Positions 1 to 6,611 of a stretch of 10,808 nucleotides of DNA are shown piece after piece. The notes under the pieces were generated by a model. It worked only from the letters and a program-made list of their open reading frames with translations. It ran no database searches and was not told where the DNA came from. This DNA comes from Castellaniella sp. UBA6218 (lineage in GTDB: Bacteria; Pseudomonadota; Gammaproteobacteria; Burkholderiales; Burkholderiaceae_B): assembly GCA_002421865.1 (NCBI GenBank), contig DISE01000097.1:1-10808 (forward strand), given 5' to 3'. The translations under genes and the position numbers were made by a program. Each line of letters starts with the position of its first letter. The first letter of the stretch is position 1.

Positions 1-720
1 CACCACCAGGCCTACGCCTACCTGCTGACCCCGGGCGAGGACGCCATCACGTCCAACGCCAAGAAGCGCCTGGAGGCCATCCAGTCGATGGAGGAACTGG
101 GCGCCGGCTTCTTCCTGGCCATGCACGACCTGGAAATCCGGGGCAGCGGCGAAGTCCTGGGCGAATCGCAGTCCGGCAACATCCAGGAAATCGGCTACAG
201 CCTGTACAACGACATGCTGGCCGCCGCCGTGCGCGCCCTGAAGTCCGGCGAGGAGCCCGACCTGGAATCGCCCTTCGGCAGCCAGTGCGAGGTCAACCTG
301 CACGCCCCGGCGCTGCTGCCCTCGGACTACTGCGCCGACGTGCAGGCCCGCCTGGGGCTGTACAAGCGTCTGGCGCATGCCGCCGACGCCGATGCGCTCA
401 CCCTGCTGCAGGAAGAACTGATCGACCGCTACGGCAAGCTGCCCGAGGCCGCCCAGACCCTGCTGTCGCTGCACCGCCTGCGGCTGCTGGCCGAACCGCT
501 CGGGGTGACCAAGATCGAGGCCGGCGAGACCCAGGCCTCGATCCAGTTCGCCGCCCAGCCCAATGTGGACCCGATCCGCATCATCGAACTGGTGCAGCAG
601 GACCGCCAGGTCCGCCTGAACGGCCCCGACCGCCTGAAGATCGCCTTCGGCGGCGCCGTGGACGTGCCCGGCCGCGTGCAGAAGCTGCGCGGTTTGCTGC
701 AAAGGCTGGAGGGCGGCTGA
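1..720 (+). CDS. mfd: Transcription-repair coupling factor Mfd, C-terminal part (5' end outside window)
   Basis: Mfd is the ATP-driven DNA translocase that pushes stalled RNA polymerase off DNA and recruits UvrA for nucleotide excision repair in the cytoplasm. The frame is open from the first base and gives the last 239 residues; the full protein is usually about 1150 residues. The fragment begins with HHQAYAYLLTP, which follows helicase motif VI in Mfd. It continues with the translocation (TRG) segment, recognisable from EELGAGFFLAMHDLEIRGSG and then GNIQEIGYSLY. The C-terminal regulatory TRCF domain follows, roughly from VNLHAPALLPSDYC through RLGLYKRLA and LIDRYGKLPEAAQTLL. The stop is TGA at 718-720. 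The gene is followed by the iron-uptake block and is not visibly coupled to it. Identification is from family knowledge and is firm; only the upstream extent is unseen. Confidence 0.96.
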   Translation, partial: HHQAYAYLLTPGEDAITSNAKKRLEAIQSMEELGAGFFLAMHDLEIRGSGEVLGESQSGNIQEIGYSLYNDMLAAAVRALKSGEEPDLESPFGSQCEVNLHAPALLPSDYCADVQARLGLYKRLAHAADADALTLLQEELIDRYGKLPEAAQTLLSLHRLRLLAEPLGVTKIEAGETQASIQFAAQPNVDPIRIIELVQQDRQVRLNGPDRLKIAFGGAVDVPGRVQKLRGLLQRLEGG

Positions 721-738
721 GATCACGCGCCGCCCTCT
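708..738 (+). terminator. Stem-loop over the mfd stop codon, possible weak terminator
   Basis: GGAGGGCGGC (708-717) can pair with GCCGCCCTCT (729-738), nine Watson-Crick pairs and one G-U, across an 11-nt loop that contains the TGA stop. The stem is GC-rich and well placed for the end of mfd. It is followed by CGAAAAACAT rather than a run of T, so it is not a standard intrinsic terminator. It could be a transcript-end stabiliser or chance. Confidence 0.3.
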
Positions 739-787
739 CGAAAAACATACGCATCGCCGCCAGATCCAGCGGCTTAGTAATTAATAT

Positions 788-816
788 TTGAATTGATAAT
801 CATTATTGTTTAGAAT
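788..816 (+). promoter_or_regulatory. Sigma-70-type promoter with Fur box, driving receptor 1 and the MFS gene
   Basis: A candidate -35 TTGAAT (788-793) and -10 TAGAAT (811-816) are separated by exactly 17 bp. The spacer holds GATAAT-C-ATTATT (795-807), a near-perfect 6-1-6 inverted repeat. It matches the last 13 bases of the classical 19-bp Fur box at 12 positions, and the full 19 bases (789-807) at 14. Bound Fur would cover both promoter elements, so iron repression is expected. The region is AT-rich against a GC-rich background. The transcript would start near 823 and leave a leader of about 50 nt before the ATG at 875. Confidence 0.82.
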
Positions 817-874
817 TTGCCCCTCATTCAGGAATGGCCGACGAGACGTTCCTGATTCCAGAGAGGGGAAATTC

Positions 875-3004
875 ATGCGGAAATCGATCCATTCATCCAG
901 GACTTGGGCGGCGCTCGCCGCGACCGGGTGCCTCGCGCTGGCATCGGCCCCCGGCCATGCGCAGACCTCCACGTCGAACACGGATACCGCCGGCACAACG
1001 GCCGAAACCGCCGATCGGACGACCCTGGCCGGCAACGGCCGGGCCGTCAAGGAACTCGGCGCCGTCACCGTGACTGGATCCATCGGCGACCTGCAGAGCC
1101 TGGACTTCTATGCCCCCAATTCCAGCGCCGTGATCAGCGCCGGGGACATCGAGGCCCGGGGCGCGCGCAAGCTCGACGAAGCCCTGCAATATGAGGCGGG
1201 CATCCTCAGCGAACCCTTCGGCGCGGACAACAAGGTCGAATGGTTCAAGATCCGCGGCTTCGATGCCTCCATGTCGCTGGATGGCACGCCGACGACCCCG
1301 AACGGCTACTTCGTCTGGAAACCCGAGATCTTCGGCGTCGAGTCGGTCGAAGTGCTCAAGGGCCCTAGCGCGCTGGAGTTCGGCGCCTCCGGTACGGGGG
1401 GCGTGGTCAACCTGGTCACCAAACGGCCCCGCCAGGAAGAGTCTCTGCTGATGAACGCCGAAGCGGGCCATCGCGGCCGCCTGGGTCTGGGGATCGACTA
1501 CAACGGGATCGCCAACGACGAGGGGAACGTCTACTACCGCATCGTCGCCCAGGCCCGCCGTGCGGACGGCATGCAGCGGGAAACGGACATGAAGAGCTAT
1601 TATCTGGCGCCCAGCCTGACGATCGACTTCAACGACCGCACGTCCCTGACACTGCTTGCCAGCATCCAGCGCGAGGACGGCCGCCCCACCAACGGCTTCC
1701 TGCCCGCCTATGGCACCCTCATCGACACCCCCTACGGCAAGATCGACCGGCGCCTGAACGCGGGCGAGCCTGGCTTCGATCACCTGAAGCGCACGCAGGC
1801 GAGCGCCGGCTGGCTGTTCAGCCACAAGATCACCCCCGACTGGACCTTCACGCAAAACTACAAGTATTCGCACCTGGACATCGACCAGCGGAACGTGTTC
1901 GCCTACGGCTCGGACGGCGACCGCGAACTGTTGCGCGGCTATACGTTCACCGATGGCGGCACCGGCAATCACTACATCGACCATCGTGTCAAGGGCCGCG
2001 TGCGTCTGGGAGATTCGGTCGAGATCCTGCCCGTCTTCGGCATCGACTACCTGAAGTCCGGCACTTCCGGCCGCAACAATGGCTTCGGTCTCGCGCCGAA
2101 CCTGGACATGTTCGACCCGGTCTACGGCCGGCCGTTCGCGGTGACTGCAACGCCTTACGAACAGAGTACCCATCAAGCGGGCCTGTACGCCGCCGCCCAG
2201 GCGCGCGTCGGATCGCACTGGAACTTCAACGCCGGCATCCGCCACGACCGCGCCAAGGGAGACAGCTTCATCGACGGAAAGAACACCGGCTACGACGTCA
2301 GCCGCAACAGCGTGAACGTCGGCGCCATGTACATCGGCGATCATGGCATTTCACCCTACGTCAGCTACTCCGAATCGTTCAAGCCCCAGGCCGGCGTCGA
2401 CGGCTACGGCAACACCTACCGGCCTTATGTGGGCAAACAGAAGGAAGCCGGGATCAAGTTCGAACCGGACTGGCTGAACGGCACCCTGACGCTCGCCTAC
2501 TTCGACATCGAGGAAAAGAACGCCATGATCTCTGACGCGTCCAACATCCAGTCGCAAAGCGGCAAGCGCACCAACAAGGGCGTGGAGCTGCAGGGCGACT
2601 TCAAGGTGGCGCCCAACACCGGCGTCAAGGTGTCCTACACCTACAACCATTCGCGCCAGGACATCGATGGCGGCCTGACGATCCGCACGCCGCTGATCCC
2701 ACGCCACCAGGCCAGCCTCTGGCTGAGCCACCGCCTGAACCTGCCCAACGGCAGGGCGCTGACGGTCGCGGCGGGCGCGCGCTACAACGGCCCGACCGAA
2801 GACCAGCGCTACTATCGTGGCGACATCATCCCCGGCTACACGCTGTTCGACCTGATGGCGCGCTACCGGATCGACCGCAACTGGGCCGTGCAGCTGAACG
2901 CGCGCAACCTGACCGACAAGACCTACGTCAGCGGCTGCGACTTCTACTGCTACTACGGCGGCGAACGCACCATCGACATGCAACTGCAGTATCAATGGCA
3001 TTGA
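875..3004 (+). CDS. TonB-dependent siderophore receptor (FhuA/FoxA-like C-terminus)
   Basis: Outer-membrane gated beta-barrel that imports a ferri-siderophore using TonB energy. I chose ATG 875 because a good ribosome site (GAGAGGGGA, 861-869) precedes it and the protein then opens with a signal peptide: basic MRKS, a hydrophobic stretch, and cleavage near GHA|Q at residues 29-30. A Ser/Thr-rich linker follows, then a TonB-box-like GAVTVTG (about 62-68). The plug spans about 80-185, with KIRGFD (125-130), VEVLKGPSALEFG (158-170) and GTGGVVNLVTKRP. The rest is barrel, ending with the NLTDKTYV hallmark. There is no room for an STN signalling domain. A C688-C692 pair before YYGGERT resembles the ends of FhuA and FoxA receptors, which suggests a hydroxamate-type ligand; this is inference. 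Length is 709 residues, normal for the family. The last residue is His, where these barrels usually end in Phe or Trp. It overlaps the MFS gene by 10 bp. Exact ligand unknown. Confidence 0.93.
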   Translation: MRKSIHSSRTWAALAATGCLALASAPGHAQTSTSNTDTAGTTAETADRTTLAGNGRAVKELGAVTVTGSIGDLQSLDFYAPNSSAVISAGDIEARGARKLDEALQYEAGILSEPFGADNKVEWFKIRGFDASMSLDGTPTTPNGYFVWKPEIFGVESVEVLKGPSALEFGASGTGGVVNLVTKRPRQEESLLMNAEAGHRGRLGLGIDYNGIANDEGNVYYRIVAQARRADGMQRETDMKSYYLAPSLTIDFNDRTSLTLLASIQREDGRPTNGFLPAYGTLIDTPYGKIDRRLNAGEPGFDHLKRTQASAGWLFSHKITPDWTFTQNYKYSHLDIDQRNVFAYGSDGDRELLRGYTFTDGGTGNHYIDHRVKGRVRLGDSVEILPVFGIDYLKSGTSGRNNGFGLAPNLDMFDPVYGRPFAVTATPYEQSTHQAGLYAAAQARVGSHWNFNAGIRHDRAKGDSFIDGKNTGYDVSRNSVNVGAMYIGDHGISPYVSYSESFKPQAGVDGYGNTYRPYVGKQKEAGIKFEPDWLNGTLTLAYFDIEEKNAMISDASNIQSQSGKRTNKGVELQGDFKVAPNTGVKVSYTYNHSRQDIDGGLTIRTPLIPRHQASLWLSHRLNLPNGRALTVAAGARYNGPTEDQRYYRGDIIPGYTLFDLMARYRIDRNWAVQLNARNLTDKTYVSGCDFYCYYGGERTIDMQLQYQWH

Positions 3005-4317
3005 GCCCGGCCTTCTCCCAGGCCCGTCCAGGCCCCGCGGAGTCCGCTCCATGGACTCCGCGGGGCCTTTTCACGGTCGTCTTCCTGGGCATCGCCGCAG
3101 GCCTGCAAATGGCCGACCTCGGCCTGCAGGCCGTATCCCTGTCCGCCATCCAGAAGAGCTTCGGCGTCGGCGACACCGCCCTGGGCGCGCTGCAGGGCCT
3201 GGCGGGGATCCTGATCGCCAGCGCGCTGGCGATCCCGCTGGCGCGCCTCGCGGACCGCTACTCGCGCAAGCAGGTGCTGCTGTGCCTGATCGCGATCTCG
3301 TCCGCCCTGATGGGGCTGAGCGCCATCGCGCACACGTTCCCGCTCTTCTTCATCGGCCGCTCGGCCGCGGGCATCACCGAGTTCGCCATGGTCCCGCTGG
3401 TCTACTCCATGATTCCCGACCTGGCGCCGGAGCGGAACCGGGTCGCGGCCAATCTCGGCTTTGCGGCCCTGATGGCGGCCGGAGCGAGCGGAGGTTTCTA
3501 TTTCAGCGGCGCCATCCTGTCCACGGCCGAAGCACTGTTCGCCTGGCACGCCGAACCTTGGCGCAAGGCCTTCCTGCTGCTCGGCACGGCCGGCCTGCCC
3601 CTGCTGCCGCTCGGCGCCCTGACGGCGGATCCCGTCCGGCATCTCGGCGCGGACGATCGCGCGGCCCAGGGTTCGCTGCTCGTCTTTCTGCGGCTGCACT
3701 GGCGAACCGTCGGCCTGTTCGTCGGCACGGCCGGTTGCCTGATCACCGCGGTGCAGGCGCTCAACCAATTGATCGCGCTGTCGCTGGAACGCCGGTTCGA
3801 CGCGTCCCCCGGCGACATCGGCCACGCCATGGGGCTGATCGTCCTGATCACGAGCGTCGGATGCCTGCCGGTGGCCGGACTGCTGGACCGCACCCTGGCC
3901 CGACGCGTCTGCCAAGCGGCCCGGCCCCTGATCATGGGACTGTCGGTGATCATCGCCATCCCGGCGCTGCTGCTGCTGACGTCCATGCGCACGCTCGACC
4001 AGGCCCTCATCGCCGTCGGGCTGTTCCTGTTCATGACCTGCACGGCCAACGCCCTGGTGCCCACCATGCTGCAGGATCTCGCGCCCGCCTCCCTCAGGGC
4101 GCGCTGCTTCGCTCTCTGGAGCTTCGTCGTCTCGCTGTTCGGCGCCGCCGGCCCGCTGCTGGCCGGCATGCTCTCGGACCGGGTGTTCGACAAGCATCTG
4201 CTGAGCGCCGTCGCCGCCGTGGCCTTGCCCGCGCTGACGGTATCGGCCGCCTGCGCCCTGCGATCCGTCCTGCGGACGCTCAGGGAACGGCGGCTGGCGG
4301 CGGAAAGCCCGGCCTAG
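2995..4317 (+). CDS. MFS permease, candidate inner-membrane siderophore transporter
   Basis: A 440-residue major facilitator with about 12 predicted membrane segments. The first starts at LFTVVFLGIAAGLQMADLG (about 25-43). The MFS motif A loop between helices 2 and 3 is clear: PLARLADRYSRK (81-92). The N-terminal layout (helix 1, then IQKSFGVGDTALGALQG) resembles spinster-type MFS proteins. ATG 2995 lies inside the receptor gene (10-bp overlap) without a strong ribosome site, so translational coupling is likely. No later in-frame start would preserve helix 1. The only alternative is TTG 3001. RhtX/FptX-type MFS proteins beside receptors carry ferri-siderophores into the cytoplasm, so import is the preferred role; siderophore export (as for AlcS) is also possible. 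A terminator-like hairpin lies in codons 13-25. The stop TAG (4315-4317) overlaps the stop of the convergent hydrolase gene. Confidence 0.85.
   Translation: MALSPAFSQARPGPAESAPWTPRGLFTVVFLGIAAGLQMADLGLQAVSLSAIQKSFGVGDTALGALQGLAGILIASALAIPLARLADRYSRKQVLLCLIAISSALMGLSAIAHTFPLFFIGRSAAGITEFAMVPLVYSMIPDLAPERNRVAANLGFAALMAAGASGGFYFSGAILSTAEALFAWHAEPWRKAFLLLGTAGLPLLPLGALTADPVRHLGADDRAAQGSLLVFLRLHWRTVGLFVGTAGCLITAVQALNQLIALSLERRFDASPGDIGHAMGLIVLITSVGCLPVAGLLDRTLARRVCQAARPLIMGLSVIIAIPALLLLTSMRTLDQALIAVGLFLFMTCTANALVPTMLQDLAPASLRARCFALWSFVVSLFGAAGPLLAGMLSDRVFDKHLLSAVAAVALPALTVSAACALRSVLRTLRERRLAAESPA
3030..3071 (+). terminator. Strong intrinsic-terminator-like hairpin inside the start of the MFS gene
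   Basis: GGCCCCGCGGAGTCC (3031-3045) pairs perfectly with GGACTCCGCGGGGCC (3053-3067) over a 7-nt loop GCTCCAT. A3030-T3068 extends the stem to 16 bp, and TTTT follows (3068-3071). It lies 26 bp after the receptor stop, where a 3' terminator would be expected, yet it is in frame within the MFS coding sequence. The T-run is short, so partial termination is more likely than complete. Ribosomes entering at 2995 could also disrupt it. Confidence 0.68.
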
Positions 4318-6392
4318 GAGCGCCCCGGACCATCCGGCGGCACCGGCACTCCCGCGCATCGGCAGGCGAAGGCCCAGAACAACGCCGCCTGCGCGAACGC
4401 CCGGTCCCGGTCGTCGCTGCCCTGGTGGCCGCTGTCCGGATCCAGGACCAGGACCGCCGGGTTGCGGCCCGTCCCGCGATGGCGGATGTTCGCCACCAGC
4501 TTGGCCGGTTCCCAGTAGGGGACGCGATCGTCCTTCAGCCCGGCCGTGCACAGCAGCGGCGGATAGGCTGCCCGGCCAACGTTCTCATACGGCGAAATGC
4601 CGGCGATCCAGTCATAGGCATCCGGATCGGCCAGCGGGTCGCCCCAGTCCGGGCGCAGCAACGGCACCAGCGGATGGTCGGCATCGCTCATGGTGTTGAG
4701 CATGTCGACGAAAGGCACCTGGGCGATCACGCCCGCCCAGAGATCCGGCGCCCTGTTCATGGCGCCGCACACCAGCAGCCCGCCTGCCGACACGCCATGG
4801 GCCACGATCCGACCGGGGGCTGCATGGCCGGTAGCCACCAGATGGCGCGCGCAGGCGATGAAATCGGTCATTGAATGGCCCTTGCGTTCGCGGCATCCAT
4901 CCCGGTACCAGCGCGCGCCCTTCTCCGATCCGCCGCGCACGTGCGCGATCGCATACCGGAACCCGACGTCGGCCAGCACGATCGCTGGCCAGGAAAAATC
5001 GGGTTCCCGGGCGATGCCGTAGGCGCCGTAGCCCGTCAGCAGCAGGGGCTGCGGGCCCTGCGCATCCCGCCGGGACAGCACGGTGACCGGCACGGCCTCG
5101 CCGTCGGGCGCCCGCGCCTCGAGGCGCTCGACCCGGTACGCGGCCGGATCGAAGCCGCGCGGACCGGTCCGCTCCACCGCATGCGGCCGCCCGCTCGCCA
5201 GGTCCACGTCCACTCGGCGCGGCGGACTGGCCGGCGCCTGGTGCGTGACGCGTACCCGCCCGGCGCCATACGGCTGCAGGTCGGCGAGTTCGAGGCAATA
5301 GGCGGGTTCGTCGAAACCGATCGTCGTCTCCCGTCCGTCGGGATGCGTCAACACGAGACGGTGCAGGCCCTGGTCGCGTTCCAGCCGGACGAGCGCCTCG
5401 GCAAAGGGCTTGATGGCAATGATGGGCACGCCGGCGCGGTGAGGGACCAACTCGTCACGGACCTCGAGCGTGACGGGATCGAGACGCAGCAGCTTGCGGT
5501 CGATCGCTCCGTCCGCATCGGTCAGCATCAGCAAGGCGTCGTTCCATTCATCCACTTCGTAGCGGACACCCGGCCGGCGCGGTCGCACCGGCCGTGGCGG
5601 ATCGGTCTCGGCGTCGGCGGCGATCAGACGGACCTCGCCGGTGTCGGGACCGGCCAGCGTCAGCGTCACAAAACGGCCGGCCGCCGTGCGCGCCACCCGC
5701 ATGAAGATCGCGGGATCACGCTCCTCGTGGACGAGGGCCGCCTCGCCGTCCTCGACCGGGGAACGGTACAACCGGGTCGGACGGCTGTGCGCATCGCGCC
5801 AGATCCAGAAAAGGTAACGGGACGAAGACGAGAAAGTGAAGCCACCGTAGCCAAAGGCATCGGACGGTACCAGGATGCGGAGGGCGCCGCTGTCGATGTC
5901 GAGCAGGCAGATCCGATGCCGGTCGTCGCCGACCACGTCTTCGGCCCAGGCGAAATAACGGCCGTCCGGGCTGGGCTGGTGATCCGTCGCGCGATAGTAG
6001 GCATGCCCCTCGGCGCGCACGGCCCCGTCGAGCAGGCGCTGGGTCCGGCCATCCGCTCCGGTGCGGGAAAAGATACGGTGCGAGCCGCCCTGGGGAAGTC
6101 CGGCATGGTAGCGCCAGCCTCCTGAGACCTCGGGCGCCGGTTCACGGACCTCCGGCGCCCCGGCCGCCAGGCGCTCGCGGAACCACCGCGCGGCGGGCTC
6201 CAGGGGGTCCAGGACATCCCGCGCGTAGCGCATCTCGGCTTCCAGGTGCTCGCGCAATCGCGGCGGCAGACCTTCCAGCGTGCGCGTGCCGGACGACGGG
6301 ATGAACTTCATCCAGGCATAGGCGTCGGTGCGTACGCGGCCGAGTTGCCTGATTTCGTGGTTTTCGCGGGGTGCTGAGGGAGGGGCGATCAC
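4314..6392 (-). CDS. S9-family serine peptidase/hydrolase, oligopeptidase B-like
   Basis: A 692-residue prolyl-oligopeptidase-family enzyme. The first ~420 residues fit a beta-propeller, with strands such as QPSPDGRYFAWAED (139-152) and FSSSSRYLFWIWRD (187-200). The C-terminal alpha/beta-hydrolase domain carries LLLTGYGAYGI, AHVRGGSEKG and a full triad: S535 in HGVSAGGL, D621 in GLKDDRV and H656 in SGHQG. The segment GLKDDRVPYWEPAKLV closely follows oligopeptidase B. No signal peptide is visible, so it is probably cytoplasmic. The start is GTG 6392, with only a short AGGA close upstream; an in-frame TAA lies a few codons upstream, and the first internal ATG (residue 28) would cut the conserved YAW region. 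A Fur-type box lies 28-42 bp upstream. Family members cut small peptides; lasso-peptide isopeptidases belong to the same fold and also sit beside TonB receptors. A role in cutting an imported siderophore or peptide is inferred from context. Confidence 0.9.
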   Translation of the reverse strand: MIAPPSAPRENHEIRQLGRVRTDAYAWMKFIPSSGTRTLEGLPPRLREHLEAEMRYARDVLDPLEPAARWFRERLAAGAPEVREPAPEVSGGWRYHAGLPQGGSHRIFSRTGADGRTQRLLDGAVRAEGHAYYRATDHQPSPDGRYFAWAEDVVGDDRHRICLLDIDSGALRILVPSDAFGYGGFTFSSSSRYLFWIWRDAHSRPTRLYRSPVEDGEAALVHEERDPAIFMRVARTAAGRFVTLTLAGPDTGEVRLIAADAETDPPRPVRPRRPGVRYEVDEWNDALLMLTDADGAIDRKLLRLDPVTLEVRDELVPHRAGVPIIAIKPFAEALVRLERDQGLHRLVLTHPDGRETTIGFDEPAYCLELADLQPYGAGRVRVTHQAPASPPRRVDVDLASGRPHAVERTGPRGFDPAAYRVERLEARAPDGEAVPVTVLSRRDAQGPQPLLLTGYGAYGIAREPDFSWPAIVLADVGFRYAIAHVRGGSEKGARWYRDGCRERKGHSMTDFIACARHLVATGHAAPGRIVAHGVSAGGLLVCGAMNRAPDLWAGVIAQVPFVDMLNTMSDADHPLVPLLRPDWGDPLADPDAYDWIAGISPYENVGRAAYPPLLCTAGLKDDRVPYWEPAKLVANIRHRGTGRNPAVLVLDPDSGHQGSDDRDRAFAQAALFWAFACRCAGVPVPPDGPGRS

Positions 6393-6420
6393 GGTCCTGC
6401 TGCAAAGCCGTTTCGGTTAT

Positions 6421-6444
6421 TGAGAATTATTCTCATGAATTCTA
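6421..6444 (-). promoter_or_regulatory. Fur-type operator and probable promoter for the S9 hydrolase
   Basis: TGAGAAT-T-ATTCTCA (6421-6435) is a perfect 7-1-7 inverted repeat and a textbook Fur/6-1-6 operator core. On the minus strand a candidate -10 TAGAAT (6444 to 6439) directly precedes it, placing the start site near 6432 inside the palindrome. I see only a poor -35 (TTCAGG-like, 18-bp spacing). The leader to the GTG start at 6392 would be about 40 nt. Iron-responsive repression of the hydrolase is the natural reading. The operator is well supported; the promoter hexamers are less certain. Confidence 0.78.
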
Positions 6445-6548
6445 CCACCACGGAAGACGCCGCCTGAACAGCCAGCCCCGCATCGTCAGCGCATCCATGG
6501 CCCTTTCGACACACGAGCGCCGGATTTTTATCCGCCTGCCACGATTCC

Positions 6549-6590
6549 TTCACATTTCCACCTTTTTGAAATAGAATGCGACTCGTTCTT
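6549..6590 (+). promoter_or_regulatory. Promoter with overlapping Fur-like box for the Fiu/PiuA-type receptor
   Basis: A -35 TTCACA (6549-6554) and -10 TAGAAT (6572-6577) are spaced by exactly 17 bp. TAGAATGCGACTCGTTCTT (6572-6590) covers the -10 and the expected start site near 6584. It matches the 19-bp Fur consensus at 11 positions and keeps the dyad GAATGCG...CGTTCTT. It is weaker than the other two operators here but well placed to block transcription. The leader to ATG 6612 is only about 28 nt. Confidence 0.65.
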
Positions 6591-6611
6591 ATTTAGATTA
6601 CTAAAAACTCG

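Noticed and set aside
806..874. Upstream extension of receptor 1 from a TTG at 806
   Set aside because: That start lies inside the Fur box and promoter and would bury the signal peptide. ATG 875 has a proper ribosome site and begins the signal sequence.
893..2344. Long open frame on the minus strand opposite receptor 1
   Set aside because: It is antisense to a clear receptor gene. Its translation is rich in Ala, Val, Gly and Asp without domains, as expected from high-GC codon bias.
3098..3132. Two palindromes (GCAGGCCTGC and GGCCTGCAGGCC) early in the MFS gene
   Set aside because: They fall in codons for conserved helix 1 residues (AAGLQ, LGLQA) and are explained by GC-rich codon choice.
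2992..4551. 519-codon minus-strand open frame opposite the MFS gene
   Set aside because: It is extremely rich in Gln, Gly and Arg, typical of an antisense frame of a GC-rich membrane protein gene.
3051..4874. 607-codon plus-strand open frame across the MFS gene and the hydrolase 3' end
   Set aside because: Its composition is Arg/Pro/Gly/Ala-rich with no recognisable fold, and it runs through two well-supported genes in another frame and antisense. It starts inside the hairpin and is a GC-skew shadow.
4875..6125. 416-codon plus-strand open frame opposite the S9 gene
   Set aside because: It is antisense to a gene with a full catalytic triad and has no domain or ribosome site.
6521..6534. Small inverted repeat CGGAT-TTTT-ATCCG in the divergent control region
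   Set aside because: A 5-bp stem is too short to claim as an operator or terminator. It lies upstream of both promoters and matches no motif I know.
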